DNA from: DASXRC01 sp036506495
GTDB lineage: Bacteria; Actinomycetota; Actinomycetes; Mycobacteriales; Micromonosporaceae
Direction: 5' to 3'
Assembly: GCA_036506495.1 (NCBI GenBank)
Contig: DASXRQ010000115.1
Coordinates: 110,695 to 174,694, forward strand
Length of the DNA: 64,000 nt
Part shown: positions 1-8,059 of the stretch, piece after piece
How positions within the stretch are numbered: the stretch's first letter is position 1
How the letters are laid out: each line of letters starts with the position of its first letter
Program-made: the position numbers and the translations under genes
Notes under the pieces: generated by a model
What the model saw: the letters and a program-made list of their open reading frames with translations, nothing else
What the model was told of the DNA's origin: nothing
Databases searched by the model: none

Positions 1-301
1 GGCCGGCGAGCCCGAGCACCACGGCGGCGAGGCCGGCCCAGCGGGCCTGGCGGGGCCGGGCCACCGCCGCGCCCACCACGAGTCCGAACAGCGCGAACAG
101 GCAGAGGACATACCAGGATCCCTGGTCGAGCTGGAACACGACCGCGCTGCCGGCGAGGTTGTCACCGGCGCCGCTACCGACCGCGGTGGCGTCCGCGTCA
201 ATCCGGTATCTGGCCCACGGCAGCGCCAGCGAGGCCATCGCCGCGAGGAATCCCAAGCCGACGAGCGTGCCGCCCAGGCACGCCACCAGTCGCCGTGCCA
301 T
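1..301 (-). CDS. Partial small membrane protein (3' part outside window)
   Basis: An open frame on the minus strand begins with ATG at 301 and runs off the left edge, giving about 100 visible residues. The start reads MARRLVACLGG, followed by a hydrophobic segment (about residues 5-28). A polar stretch of about 30 residues (RYRIDADATA...) comes next, then a second hydrophobic segment around LCLFALFGLVVGAAVA. The pattern fits a small integral membrane protein with an extracytoplasmic loop. No family is recognised and the C-terminus is missing, so no function is proposed. It is divergent from the OsmC gene at 372. Confidence 0.6.
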   Translation of the reverse strand, partial: MARRLVACLGGTLVGLGFLAAMASLALPWARYRIDADATAVGSGAGDNLAGSAVVFQLDQGSWYVLCLFALFGLVVGAAVARPRQARWAGLAAVVLGLAG

Positions 302-371
302 CCGCGCCTCCCGGGTAGGGGCGTTCGCCGCATCGTCGCATCCTCACGGCGTTTGGACTAGCGTCGGTGCC

Positions 372-800
372 ATGCCTATCCGTACCGCAACAGCACGTTG
401 GGAGGGCACTCTCACCGAGGGCGCAGGCACGATGCGCACCGGTGGTGGAGGCCTGTCGGCGTCCTACTCGTACAAGTCCCGGTTCGAGGACGGCGAGGGC
501 AGCAACCCCGAGGAGCTCATCGCCGCCGCGCATTCCGGGTGCTTCTCGATGGCCCTGTCCAAGGGCCTCACCGACGCCGGGTATCCGCCGACGTCGATCT
601 CGACGAGCGCCTCCGTGCACCTGGACAAGACCGACGCCGGCATGACGGTGACCCGCATCGACCTGGACACGGTCGGTGAGGTTCCGAACATCGACGCGGC
701 CGAGTTCAACAAGATCGCCGAGGGCGCCAAGGACAACTGCCCGATCTCGCGTCTGCTTTCGCCTGGCGCCGACATCACGCTGTCCGCGCGTCTGGCCTGA
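372..800 (+). CDS. OsmC family peroxiredoxin
   Basis: This 142-residue protein belongs to the OsmC/Ohr family, thiol peroxidases that reduce organic hydroperoxides in the cytoplasm. The two family cysteines are visible, in HSGCFSMAL (about residue 57) and in NCPISRL (about residue 122), the spacing expected for the reactive pair. The N-terminus TATARWEGTLTEGAG matches the usual first strand. The frame stays open upstream to 159, but the ATG at 372 gives the normal OsmC length and the upstream part has no family similarity. The gene stands alone, with a metallopeptidase following after 48 nt. OsmC rather than Ohr is favoured by the sequence around the first cysteine. Confidence 0.9.
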   Translation: MPIRTATARWEGTLTEGAGTMRTGGGGLSASYSYKSRFEDGEGSNPEELIAAAHSGCFSMALSKGLTDAGYPPTSISTSASVHLDKTDAGMTVTRIDLDTVGEVPNIDAAEFNKIAEGAKDNCPISRLLSPGADITLSARLA

Positions 801-848
801 CTGAGTAGCTGGCCCTCGATCCGCTCGGGGGAGCGGGATTATGGACTC

Positions 849-1202
849 GTGCCGGTTGCGATGAGTCGGGAGCGGTTCGAGGAGCTGGTCTCGGAGGCGC
901 TCGACGAGGTGCCCGAGGAGCTGCTCGACCTGATGGACAACGTGGTCATCCTCGTCGAGGACGACCCGCCGCCGGAGGATCCCGACCTGCTCGGCCTGTA
1001 CGAGGGGCACGCGCTGACCGATCGCGGCTGGAACTACGCCGGCGTACTTCCCGACCGGATAACGATCTACCGCCATCCGATCCTGCGCATGTGCGAGGAC
1101 GAGGACGACGTGGTGGACGAGGTGGCCGTCACCGTCGTACACGAGATCGCGCACCATTTCGGCATCGACGACAAACGCCTGCACGCCCTCGGTTGGGCGT
1201 AG
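849..1202 (+). CDS. Metallopeptidase family protein (zincin, DUF1025)
   Basis: This 117-residue acidic protein of the small actinobacterial zincin family (PF06262) carries the zinc-binding motif HEIAHHFGI near its C-terminus (about residues 97-106). The N-terminal half, SRERFEELVSEALDEVPEEL, is typical of the family. The substrate is not known for this family, and a peptidase role is inferred from the motif. The GTG at 849 is preferred because a purine-rich ribosome-binding site (gggggagcggga) lies about 10 nt upstream; an in-frame ATG at 861 lacks one. The AIM24 gene follows in the same direction. Confidence 0.88.
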   Translation: MPVAMSRERFEELVSEALDEVPEELLDLMDNVVILVEDDPPPEDPDLLGLYEGHALTDRGWNYAGVLPDRITIYRHPILRMCEDEDDVVDEVAVTVVHEIAHHFGIDDKRLHALGWA

Positions 1203-1260
1203 CCCGGCTTGCGTATGTCTCCTATCCTCGGGCGACCACCCCCGTACAGGAGGTACCCCG

Positions 1261-1986
1261 ATGCGCAGCGCGCTGTTCTCCGCGGAGAACCTGGAGAAGG
1301 AGTCCGCACAGCCCGGCATGCGGCTGCAGAACTCGAAGATGCTCAAGATCGAGCTGAACGGCGAGTGCATGGCCCGAACCGGCTCGATGGTCGCGTACCA
1401 GGGTCAGGTTCAGTTCCAGGCCCTCGGTTCGGGCGGAGTCGGCAAGTGGTTGAAGCAGAAGGTCACGGGCGAGGGCGTACCCCTGATGAAGCTCAGCGGC
1501 CGAGGGGATGTGTTCCTCGGTGACCGCGCCGCCGACATCCACCTCGTCGACCTCGAGCCCGGCGATGCGTTGTCCATCAACGGCGCCAACGTGCTCGCCT
1601 TCGATTCGACCCTGAAGTACGACATCAAGATGGTCCAGGGCATGGGCATGCTGTCGTCGGCCGGCCTGTTCAACTGCATGTTTTCCGGCCAGGGCCGGAT
1701 AGCGATCACCACGAAGGGCACGCCGGTCGTCCTCAACGTCGACCAGCCCACGTACGTCGACCCGCAGGCCGCGATCTGCTGGTCGTCCACCCTGCAGACC
1801 GGCTACCACCGCGCCGATCAGCTCGGCCTAGGCACGCTGCTGGGCCGCACGACGGGCGAGGCCTTCACGATGAGTTTCACCGGCCAGGGCTTCGTCGTCG
1901 TGCAGCCGTCGGAGGAGCCGCGCGGCGGTGCGCCGAGCACCGGTCAACAGAGCGGCGGCGTCCTCGGCGGGTTGCTGGGCAACTGA
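1261..1986 (+). CDS. AIM24 family protein
   Basis: This 241-residue protein is of the AIM24/TerB-associated beta-rich family (PF01987). The middle contains the repeating beta-strand and glycine pattern of the family (KLSGRGDVFLGD, INGANVLAFDS, FSGQGRIAITT). The C-terminal 25 residues are a Gly/Ser/Gln-rich tail ending GGVLGGLLGN. The biochemical role of bacterial AIM24 proteins is unknown. The start is secure because AGGAGG lies about 9 nt before the ATG. The gene ends 32 nt before a palindromic element that separates it from the convergent pheA gene. Confidence 0.88.
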   Translation: MRSALFSAENLEKESAQPGMRLQNSKMLKIELNGECMARTGSMVAYQGQVQFQALGSGGVGKWLKQKVTGEGVPLMKLSGRGDVFLGDRAADIHLVDLEPGDALSINGANVLAFDSTLKYDIKMVQGMGMLSSAGLFNCMFSGQGRIAITTKGTPVVLNVDQPTYVDPQAAICWSSTLQTGYHRADQLGLGTLLGRTTGEAFTMSFTGQGFVVVQPSEEPRGGAPSTGQQSGGVLGGLLGN

Positions 1987-2018
1987 CCGGCCGCACTGAC
2001 CTCCGGGCATGCGCGCAA

Positions 2019-2113
2019 CCACGTTTGCTCTGCTTCCCCGGGTGATACACCGAGAGGCCGAGGCGCAGCCTCATCCTTTAGGCGTCTCCTCGGTGGAAGC
2101 AGAGCAAACGTGG
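2019..2113. repeat. Palindromic element, copy 1
   Basis: This 95-nt element has perfect 19-bp inverted ends (2019-2037 and 2095-2113; arm core tttgctctgcttcc). Inside, accgag (2049-2054) pairs with ctcggt (2089-2094), and gaggc/gcctc (2060-2072) can form a small hairpin. The same arm core recurs at 33207 and 53397. It lies between the convergent AIM24 and pheA genes. Short frames reading FALLP cross each arm on both strands; they are side effects of the palindrome, not genes. Confidence 0.85.
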
Positions 2114-2149
2114 TCGACCGGGTGTGCCGCGTCCCGGTGGCACGCCTTG

Positions 2150-3106
2150 CTAGCCGAGGTCGCCGCCGCGGATGCGGGCCAGCCAGGCCGCCGCGTCGGC
2201 GAAGTCCACATCGGAGAGTCCCGCCGGGGCCGGCACCGGACGCTCGCCGCCGGCGTCCGTCCACCGATGCCGGGGGTACGACCCCAGAAAGCGCACGTCG
2301 GCGCAGATCCTGCGCAGCCCTTGGAGCGCCTCGCCGAGTCTCTTCTCGGCCACGTGCCCGGTGCAGTCGAGGAAGAACACGTACCGGCCCAGCCGCTCTC
2401 CGGTCGGTCGGGACTCGATGCGGGTGAGATTAACGCCGCGTACCGCCAGCTCCATCAGCACCGCGAGCAGCGCACCGACCCGGTCGTGGGCGATGTAGAC
2501 GGCCAGCGACGTGACATCGTCGCCCGTCGGGGCGGGCGGTGGGCCCGGCCGCGTCACGAGCGCGAATCGGGTGACGGCGTCCGGATGGTCGGCAATCTTG
2601 TCGGCGAGCACCGTGAGTCGGTAGCGAAAGGCGCCGATCGGGGCGCAGATGGCCGCGTCGTACTCGCCCTGTGCGGTGCCGATCGCGGCCGCCGAGTTGG
2701 AGAGCACGTCGACGATGGTCGCGTCCGGCAGGTTCGCCCGCAGCCAGCCGCGACACTGCGCCGCAGCCTGCGGATGAGCGGCCACCGTGGCGACCCGGTC
2801 GAGCGGGACGTCCGATCGGGCGGCGAGCACGAACTCCACCGGCAGCACGACCTCGCGGGTGATGACCAGAGGATCTCCCGCGGCGAGTTCGTCGAGCGTC
2901 ACCGGCACCGCCCCGCCGATCGAGTTCTCCAGCGGCACGAGCGCGGCGTCCGCGTCACCGACCCGCACCGCGTCGAGCGCCTCCGGCACGCTGCGCGCCG
3001 CCGACCGGGTCCCGCGCTCGGCAGCGGGAATCGTGCGCAGGGCCTGCTCGGTGAAGGTGCCCTCCGGACCGAGGTAGACGAAGCGGGTGGGTGGTACGCC
3101 CGGCAT
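2150..3106 (-). CDS. pheA: Prephenate dehydratase
   Basis: This 318-residue monofunctional enzyme converts prephenate to phenylpyruvate for phenylalanine synthesis in the cytoplasm. The N-terminal periplasmic-binding-like catalytic half (about 7-185) contains YLGPEGTFTEQA, PLENSIGGAV, and the catalytic TRF motif in VTRFALV. The C-terminal ACT domain (about 205-285) carries ESRP, the phenylalanine-binding signature, so feedback inhibition is expected. The start ATG at 3106 begins MPGVPPTRFVYLG; the open frame continues upstream into the neighbouring lipoprotein but without similarity. No other shikimate-branch genes are adjacent. The 3' end faces AIM24 across palindromic element copy 1. Confidence 0.95.
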   Translation of the reverse strand: MPGVPPTRFVYLGPEGTFTEQALRTIPAAERGTRSAARSVPEALDAVRVGDADAALVPLENSIGGAVPVTLDELAAGDPLVITREVVLPVEFVLAARSDVPLDRVATVAAHPQAAAQCRGWLRANLPDATIVDVLSNSAAAIGTAQGEYDAAICAPIGAFRYRLTVLADKIADHPDAVTRFALVTRPGPPPAPTGDDVTSLAVYIAHDRVGALLAVLMELAVRGVNLTRIESRPTGERLGRYVFFLDCTGHVAEKRLGEALQGLRRICADVRFLGSYPRHRWTDAGGERPVPAPAGLSDVDFADAAAWLARIRGGDLG

Positions 3107-3138
3107 ACGGCAAGCGTAGTGGCAGGTGGGCGGCCCGG

Positions 3139-3654
3139 TCAGGGACAGGCCGCGGCGAACTGGATGCCGGGTGGCGCCGCCGTGCGGACCGGAATGCTGC
3201 ACACGTCGGTGCCTGCGGTGACGAGGCGCAGCGCGTCGGGTTTGCCCCGCGTCACCGCGGCGAGCGGATCCCGACCACCGACCGCGACCACGGTGTACTG
3301 CCAGGTGCCCGCGCACAACGGGCCGGTCCGGACGGCCACCCGTGCGTTCGCGGAGAGCAGTCCGGGGGTACGCCGCAGCAGCGCGACCACGGCGTCGCCG
3401 GACGGATAGCCGGCGCAGCTGACGGCGTACTCCTCGCCGAAGGTCGGCGCCACTACTGGCGGGGCCGTCGGCGCCTGGCTCGGCAGCTGGGTCGGTGGCA
3501 GCAGTGGAGTGGGCGTAGTCGTAGTAGTGACGGACGGCTGAGGCACCGGGGTGCCCGGCGGCGGATGGAGCTCCGGCGGCCGACCACAGGCGACCAGCCC
3601 GGCGACACACCCGGTCAGGGCGAGCGCGCGGACAATGAACGGGACGTGCGGCAC
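3139..3654 (-). CDS. Putative lipoprotein, proline/threonine-rich
   Basis: This 171-residue secreted protein starts with a short signal sequence containing two possible lipobox cysteines, LALTGC at residue 16 and GLVAC at residue 23. A Pro/Thr linker follows (about 25-70), then a globular domain with several cysteines. The linker contains a run of threonines and PTP motifs, typical of surface-exposed actinobacterial lipoproteins. The domain is not recognised and no function is assigned. GTG at 3654 is the start. The gene lies 32 nt upstream of pheA in the same direction, but there is no functional reason to couple them. Confidence 0.7.
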   Translation of the reverse strand: MPHVPFIVRALALTGCVAGLVACGRPPELHPPPGTPVPQPSVTTTTTPTPLLPPTQLPSQAPTAPPVVAPTFGEEYAVSCAGYPSGDAVVALLRRTPGLLSANARVAVRTGPLCAGTWQYTVVAVGGRDPLAAVTRGKPDALRLVTAGTDVCSIPVRTAAPPGIQFAAACP

Positions 3655-3667
3655 GAACGGATCGTAA

Positions 3668-4057
3668 TCACGTGGCTATGCGGTGCCCCGCGGCGGCGAG
3701 GGTCGCTACCGCCTCCGCCAGCCGGACGGACGGGACGAGCACATAGTCGGTGTCGAACGTGGAGAACGCGACGATGTTCACCCGGGCGTCCGCCAGCGGT
3801 ACCACGAGCGACGCGAGAATCCCGGTCAGCGCCAGATCGAGCGGACCCACCACGCGTAGGCAGCGCCACGGAGTCTCGACGGTCGCCTCGGCTGGCACTC
3901 GGTCGGCCGGGCAGATGACCGACATCTCGTCCGGCGCCCAGGTTATCGACACCACGCCGCCGGCGTCGGGACCCGTCAACAGGCCGTTGGGGAGCCCGCT
4001 CCCGGCGGGCAGCCGGCACACCGCGTACTCCTCCGGCAGTAGATCCAGGTCCAGCAT
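3668..4057 (-). CDS. ACT domain-containing protein
   Basis: This 129-residue protein is of the paired-ACT type seen in small actinobacterial amino-acid-binding proteins. The C-terminal part, ILASLVVPLADARVNIVAFSTFDTDYVLV, reads as an ACT_7-type fold, and the segment FSTFDTDYVLVP is characteristic. The N-terminal half is a second, more divergent module. No enzymatic residues are seen, so a ligand-sensing role is likely but the ligand is unknown. It is transcribed with the lipoprotein and pheA (13 nt gap to the lipoprotein). Regulation of aromatic amino acid metabolism is possible but is inference from position only. Confidence 0.72.
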   Translation of the reverse strand: MLDLDLLPEEYAVCRLPAGSGLPNGLLTGPDAGGVVSITWAPDEMSVICPADRVPAEATVETPWRCLRVVGPLDLALTGILASLVVPLADARVNIVAFSTFDTDYVLVPSVRLAEAVATLAAAGHRIAT

Positions 4058-4102
4058 GAGGGGAAGACTACGGCAGCGATCGCCGGTGGCGTCCGGTGCC
4101 GA

Positions 4103-4579
4103 TCAGACCGCCGAGAAGAACGTGAGCGAGCCGGCGGCCTTCTCGCCGCGCAGCAGCGGTGTGGCGATCGCGTCGATGGTGGCGTGCTGAAACCCGTCCG
4201 CGCTGCACTGCACCCGCATCAACCCCCGCGCCAGCCGCCCGGACGAGAGGGCCAGCAGCGGGGGAATCTTGTCGATCTCGGCCTCGGTGAGCTGTCCCCC
4301 CGCGGCGGTGAAGTCGACCAACCGCAGGACGCCGTCGAGGAGGAACCGGCCGACCGTGTGCTCCGGGCGGCCGAGTCCGAGCAGCGAGCAACACGACGCC
4401 GAGGTGGCGACAATGACGGCGTCGGTGTCGATCACCAGGCATGGCTCGTCGGCCGTACGTACCGTCGCCGCCCACCGTTCCAGGACGTCAACCGGCTCTT
4501 CCGCGGGGCCTGTGCCGAGTACGAACGCCTCTGAGAGCGAAAGCTCGACGTGCGCCACCCGCGCCTCCCATACGCTCAC
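4103..4579 (-). CDS. Conserved hypothetical protein, possible PAS-like fold
   Basis: This 158-residue soluble protein has no transmembrane segment and no catalytic motif. The middle, PCLVIDTDAVIVATSASCCSLLGL, resembles the start of a PAS domain (sensor strand followed by the small-residue helix). The end, ATIDAIATPLLRGEKAAGSLTFFSAV, resembles the last PAS strands. There is no attached output domain, so it may be a stand-alone sensor or partner protein. GTG at 4579 is the only sensible start. It precedes the ACT gene on the same strand with a 45-nt gap. Confidence 0.55.
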   Translation of the reverse strand: MSVWEARVAHVELSLSEAFVLGTGPAEEPVDVLERWAATVRTADEPCLVIDTDAVIVATSASCCSLLGLGRPEHTVGRFLLDGVLRLVDFTAAGGQLTEAEIDKIPPLLALSSGRLARGLMRVQCSADGFQHATIDAIATPLLRGEKAAGSLTFFSAV

Positions 4580-4603
4580 GGTCCTACCGTGAGGCCTCGT
4601 ACG

Positions 4604-5332
4604 TTACCTGGGAGCCGTCTTCTTGTCAGCGGCCGTTTGCCCGTCGGCGTACCACCGATAGTCGGCCGCGCGGTACGGCGCGTTGAACCACGTCGCCGGA
4701 TGGCGGGCGACCGACGACAACTTCTCCGCGGTCGCCGGGCTGATCCGGGCGCCGCTCGCGATCAGCAGTCGGTCGAGCTCGCGATGGGTCGAGACGAGGC
4801 AGTCCTTGGGCATGCCGTACACGGTGACCACCCCGGAACCCACCAGGGCGAGCACCGGCACCACCGGCACCCTCTGGCCGATCGCGGCGGAGAGCGCCCT
4901 GCTCGCCCGGCGGGCGTCGCGTTTCGTCTCGGTCACCCACGGCGGACGCCGACCGTTGATCTGGACGACGTCGCCGGCGAGGAGCAGCCGCGACCGGCCG
5001 TTGTCGGCGACCGTCACCGCGAACACGCCGCCGGGCCCGATAGCAAGAAAGCCGGCCCGTTGCGGGCCGGACTGACCGGTGGTGTCCATCCACTGCTCCT
5101 CGGGCAGCTCGGTGCGTGGCCATTCGACGACGTGCCACGCCGGCCCGAGATGGGCCAACCGAACGAGGGCGCGATTCCCGGCCGCTTCCACCCGGCGCGC
5201 CTCGCGATCGGCGCGGAGGCGCCGGGCCCACTCCATCGGACCAGCCTTGGCTCCTTCGATCAGCTCGAATCCGTACTCGCGCGGTCCGGCGCCCGATGGA
5301 ACAAAGGTTCCGCGTGCGGGAAAGGTGGTCAT
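4604..5332 (-). CDS. NERD domain-containing protein
   Basis: This 242-residue protein has a central region FLAIGPGGVFAVTVADNGRSRL that matches the nuclease-related (NERD) domain, including the conserved G-P-G-G-V-F-A-V turn that precedes the catalytic-like acidic/basic residues. DNA processing has been proposed for NERD proteins but is unproven here. The start is placed at ATG 5332 because a GGAGG site lies 8 nt upstream; the longer frame from TTG 5347 would overlap that site. The C-terminal 90 residues (AIGQRVPVVPVLALVG onward) continue the domain. It is divergent from the arginine deiminase gene. Confidence 0.72.
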   Translation of the reverse strand: MTTFPARGTFVPSGAGPREYGFELIEGAKAGPMEWARRLRADREARRVEAAGNRALVRLAHLGPAWHVVEWPRTELPEEQWMDTTGQSGPQRAGFLAIGPGGVFAVTVADNGRSRLLLAGDVVQINGRRPPWVTETKRDARRASRALSAAIGQRVPVVPVLALVGSGVVTVYGMPKDCLVSTHRELDRLLIASGARISPATAEKLSSVARHPATWFNAPYRAADYRWYADGQTAADKKTAPR

Positions 5333-5509
5333 GGCGACCTCCGGCAAAAGGTCCTGTGGAGTTATGTCCCATCACGGTACGTGCTCGCAGCGGTACAGAA
5401 GCAAGATGTTGGAGTGAATTGGCCGGTCAATGAGCGCGGATGAATGCTCTATCTGCTCGTCTGACACTTTGCTCAGATGGCGCGAACGCGCTGGCCGTAG
5501 TCTGCGAGG

Positions 5510-6739
5510 GTGACCGCAGCAGAAGTGACCCAGTTCGTCGACAGCGAGGTCGGCCGCCTGAACACTGTTCTGTTGCACCGGCCCGGGCCGGAGCTCGCCC
5601 GGCTGACGCCACGCAACAACGACACGCTGCTGTTCGACGACATTCCGTGGGTGGGCCGGGCGCAGGAGGAACACGACACCTTCGCCGAGACGCTCCGCCA
5701 GCGGGGCGTCGAGGTGCTCTTCCTGCGGCAGATGCTGACCGAGACGCTCGCCGTGCCGGAGGCGCGCGACGAGGTGATCGCCGCCGTGCTGGCCGACGTG
5801 CGTCTCGGCGACGCCCTGCGCCGCCGGGTCGCCGACCACCTCAGCGACCTCGACCCGGCGGGGTTGGCCGCGGTCCTGATCGCGGGCCTCGCCCACGAGG
5901 AGCTGCGGACGACGGCGTGGCCGCGGGTCCCCGGCGACGGCGGCCTGGTCTACCAGTTGATGGACCAGCAGGACTTCGTCGTCGACCCGCTGCCCAACCT
6001 GCTGTTCACCCGTGACTCGTCGGCGTGGATCCGCGACCACGTCGCGGTGACCAGCCTGGCCATGCCCGCGCGGCGGCGCGAGACGACTCTCACGTACGCC
6101 ATCTACCGGCACCATCCGCGCTTCGCCGGGGTGCCGCTGGTCTACGAGCCGGGCCTCGAACACCTCGAGGGCGGCGACGTGCTGTTGCTGGCCCCGGGCG
6201 TGGTTGCGGTGGGCGTGGGCGAGCGCACGACGCCCGCCGGCGCGGAACGGCTGGCCCGGCGGGCGTTCGCGGCCGGCCTCGCGCACACGATCCTGGTCGT
6301 GCCGATCGCGCAGGAGCGGGCGACGATGCACCTCGACACCGTGTGCACGATGGTCGACGTGGACGCGGTGTTGATGTACCCGAACGTCGCGCACAGCCTC
6401 ATGGCGTACACGGTGACCGCGGGCGAGGGCGGCGAACCGGTCGTGACCGAGCGACGGCCGTTCCTGATCGCCGCCGCGGCGGCGATGGGCCTCGACACGT
6501 TGCGGCTCATCGACACGGGACTGGACCCGGTCACGGCCGAGCGGGAGCAGTGGGACGACGGCAACAACACGCTGGCGATCGCGCCGCGCTTGTGCGTGGC
6601 GTACGAGCGGAATGTCGAGACCAACGCGCAGCTCGAACGCGCCGGCATCGAGGTACTGCGGATCCCCGGCTCCGAGTTGGGCTCGGGCCGGGGAGGGCCG
6701 CGGTGCATGTCGTGCCCGATCTCCCGCGCGCCGTTGTGA
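5510..6739 (+). CDS. arcA: Arginine deiminase
   Basis: This 409-residue cytoplasmic enzyme hydrolyses L-arginine to citrulline and ammonia, the first step of the arginine deiminase route. The catalytic Cys is Cys399 in GGPRCMSCPISR. The substrate-binding and acid/base motifs are present in LEGGDVLLL, HLDTVCTMVD and FTRDSSAWI. Length is as expected for the family. The GTG start at 5510 follows a weak GAGG. There is no arcB, arcC or arginine/ornithine antiporter next to it, so it may act as an isolated arginine-degrading enzyme here. Its 3' end is only 18 nt from the convergent DUF5926 gene. Confidence 0.95.
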   Translation: MTAAEVTQFVDSEVGRLNTVLLHRPGPELARLTPRNNDTLLFDDIPWVGRAQEEHDTFAETLRQRGVEVLFLRQMLTETLAVPEARDEVIAAVLADVRLGDALRRRVADHLSDLDPAGLAAVLIAGLAHEELRTTAWPRVPGDGGLVYQLMDQQDFVVDPLPNLLFTRDSSAWIRDHVAVTSLAMPARRRETTLTYAIYRHHPRFAGVPLVYEPGLEHLEGGDVLLLAPGVVAVGVGERTTPAGAERLARRAFAAGLAHTILVVPIAQERATMHLDTVCTMVDVDAVLMYPNVAHSLMAYTVTAGEGGEPVVTERRPFLIAAAAAMGLDTLRLIDTGLDPVTAEREQWDDGNNTLAIAPRLCVAYERNVETNAQLERAGIEVLRIPGSELGSGRGGPRCMSCPISRAPL

Positions 6740-6757
6740 CGCCGGGCCCTCACGCCG

Positions 6758-7642
6758 CTACCGCAGCGTGAGCTGGCGGCCGAGCAGGCCCTGGCGCGAC
6801 CGACGCTGTGCGGTGTCGAGCGGACCGTCGGCGCCGAGCGCGTCCGCGTACCGCTTGACGAAGTCGGCGAGCGGCGCCTCCCACTCGCCCGCCTCGGGCT
6901 CTCGGGCGAGGTCCCAGACCGGCACGAGGAGTCCGTGCGCGCGGAACATGCCGGCGAACCGCGTGCCGTCCCCGAGCGGCAGCTCGCCCGCGCCGCCCAG
7001 CCGGGCCAGCGCGTCGAGCGCGACATCCTCGTCGTCGGGCAGCACCCACCGCACGTGCGCCTTGTCCGGCACCCGGCACCAGTACGCGGCGCGTGCGGCC
7101 CCGAGCCGCACCGTCGGGTATACGGACGCGTTGGCCCGCTCGAGCGAGGCCTTGACGTCGGGGTCGTCACCCGCGTCGTCGTCGAGCCAGAAGCCGAATC
7201 CATCGTGGAGGGTCACGTCGAGCGTCCGGTTAACGAGCACGTCCTGAAGCCGTGGCCCCGCATCGGGCACCGCCGGCACCGAGACCGGGCCACCCGGCAC
7301 GGCCTCGAGCGCGGCGAGCAGCGCCACCGAGAGGTCCCGCGAGACGTCGCCCGACTGCACCTGCCGTTGGAGGCCGAGGAAGATGCGTCCGTCCGGCTTC
7401 GTCATCGCGGGCCAGGCCATTGGGAGGACCGTGGCGAGCGTGACCGGCCGGTCCCCGTACCGCTCGACCAGCTCCGGTGTCAGCGTCAGCGGCGCGGTGG
7501 CGGCCGGCACGAGCTCGCGCAGGGCGATCCACTCCGGCTCGTCCGCGAGGCCGGCGAACGGCCGGGGCACGAACACGTCGCGCGGCTTGGGGCGCTTCGG
7601 GACGGCGTCACCGGGCCGCGGGTTTCTTCGGCGCTTGCTCAC
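6758..7642 (-). CDS. DUF5926 family protein
   Basis: This 294-residue cytoplasmic protein of an actinobacterial family often mislabelled as SecA-like begins MSKRRRNPRPGDAVPKRPKP, the hallmark N-terminus. FVPRPFAGLADEPEWIALRE and LATVLPMAWPAM follow. It has no Walker motifs or other catalytic signature. The function is unknown, but it is broadly conserved in Actinobacteria, which argues for a housekeeping role. GTG at 7642 is the start. It lies 4 nt downstream of the RsbW-like gene and is probably cotranscribed with it and the histidine kinase further upstream. Confidence 0.85.
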   Translation of the reverse strand: MSKRRRNPRPGDAVPKRPKPRDVFVPRPFAGLADEPEWIALRELVPAATAPLTLTPELVERYGDRPVTLATVLPMAWPAMTKPDGRIFLGLQRQVQSGDVSRDLSVALLAALEAVPGGPVSVPAVPDAGPRLQDVLVNRTLDVTLHDGFGFWLDDDAGDDPDVKASLERANASVYPTVRLGAARAAYWCRVPDKAHVRWVLPDDEDVALDALARLGGAGELPLGDGTRFAGMFRAHGLLVPVWDLAREPEAGEWEAPLADFVKRYADALGADGPLDTAQRRSRQGLLGRQLTLR

Positions 7643-7646
7643 AGGA

Positions 7647-8057
7647 TCAGCTCAGTTCGGCCCAGACGCTCTGGCCGAGGCCGTCGCGCTCGACGCCCCA
7701 ACGGTCGGCGAGCGCCGCCACGATCGTCAGGCCGCGCCCGTCGAGGGAATCGGGCCCTACGCGCCGGACGTGTGGAGGGTCGGCGGCTCCCCCGTCTGTG
7801 ACCCGTACCTCCACCGAGTCGCCGGCCCGGCTCGGGCGCAGCCGCCACGCCACCCGAACGACGCCGCCCGGTAGCGGCTGGGCGTGCCGCACGGCGTTGC
7901 CGACAAGCTCGGCGACGACCGCGATGGCGTCCGCGAGCAGGGTGGGTCGAATGGTGCCGCCGAGCTCGGCCGCGAGCCGGTGCCGCGCCAGCCCCGCTCC
8001 CCGCGCATGGTGCGGAACCACCACCGACCATGCCCGCTCGGCCAACGCCGTCGACAC
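7647..8057 (-). CDS. RsbW-like ATP-binding protein (anti-sigma factor type)
   Basis: This 136-residue GHKL-fold protein is related to serine-kinase anti-sigma factors. The N box is ELVGNAVRHA, the G1 box is VTDGG, and the G2 region is DGRGLTIVAAL, so the ATP site looks intact. Proteins of this type phosphorylate an anti-anti-sigma partner or bind a sigma factor, but neither partner is adjacent. It sits in a tight run with a GAF/PAS histidine kinase upstream (gap of 2 nt) and DUF5926 downstream, suggesting one transcript. It might instead act on other GHKL targets in development, as in streptomycetes. Confidence 0.82.
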   Translation of the reverse strand: MSTALAERAWSVVVPHHARGAGLARHRLAAELGGTIRPTLLADAIAVVAELVGNAVRHAQPLPGGVVRVAWRLRPSRAGDSVEVRVTDGGAADPPHVRRVGPDSLDGRGLTIVAALADRWGVERDGLGQSVWAELS

Positions 8058-8059
8058 GC

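Noticed and set aside
841..864. ATG at 841 and ATG at 861 as alternative starts for the metallopeptidase
   Set aside because: The first is out of frame and soon closed; the second lacks a ribosome-binding site, while GTG 849 has one at proper distance.
2009..2130. Short proteins reading MRATTFALLP around the palindromes at 2.0, 33.2 and 53.4 kb
   Set aside because: Each is generated by the palindromic arm on either strand and has no ribosome-binding site; treated as repeat artefact.
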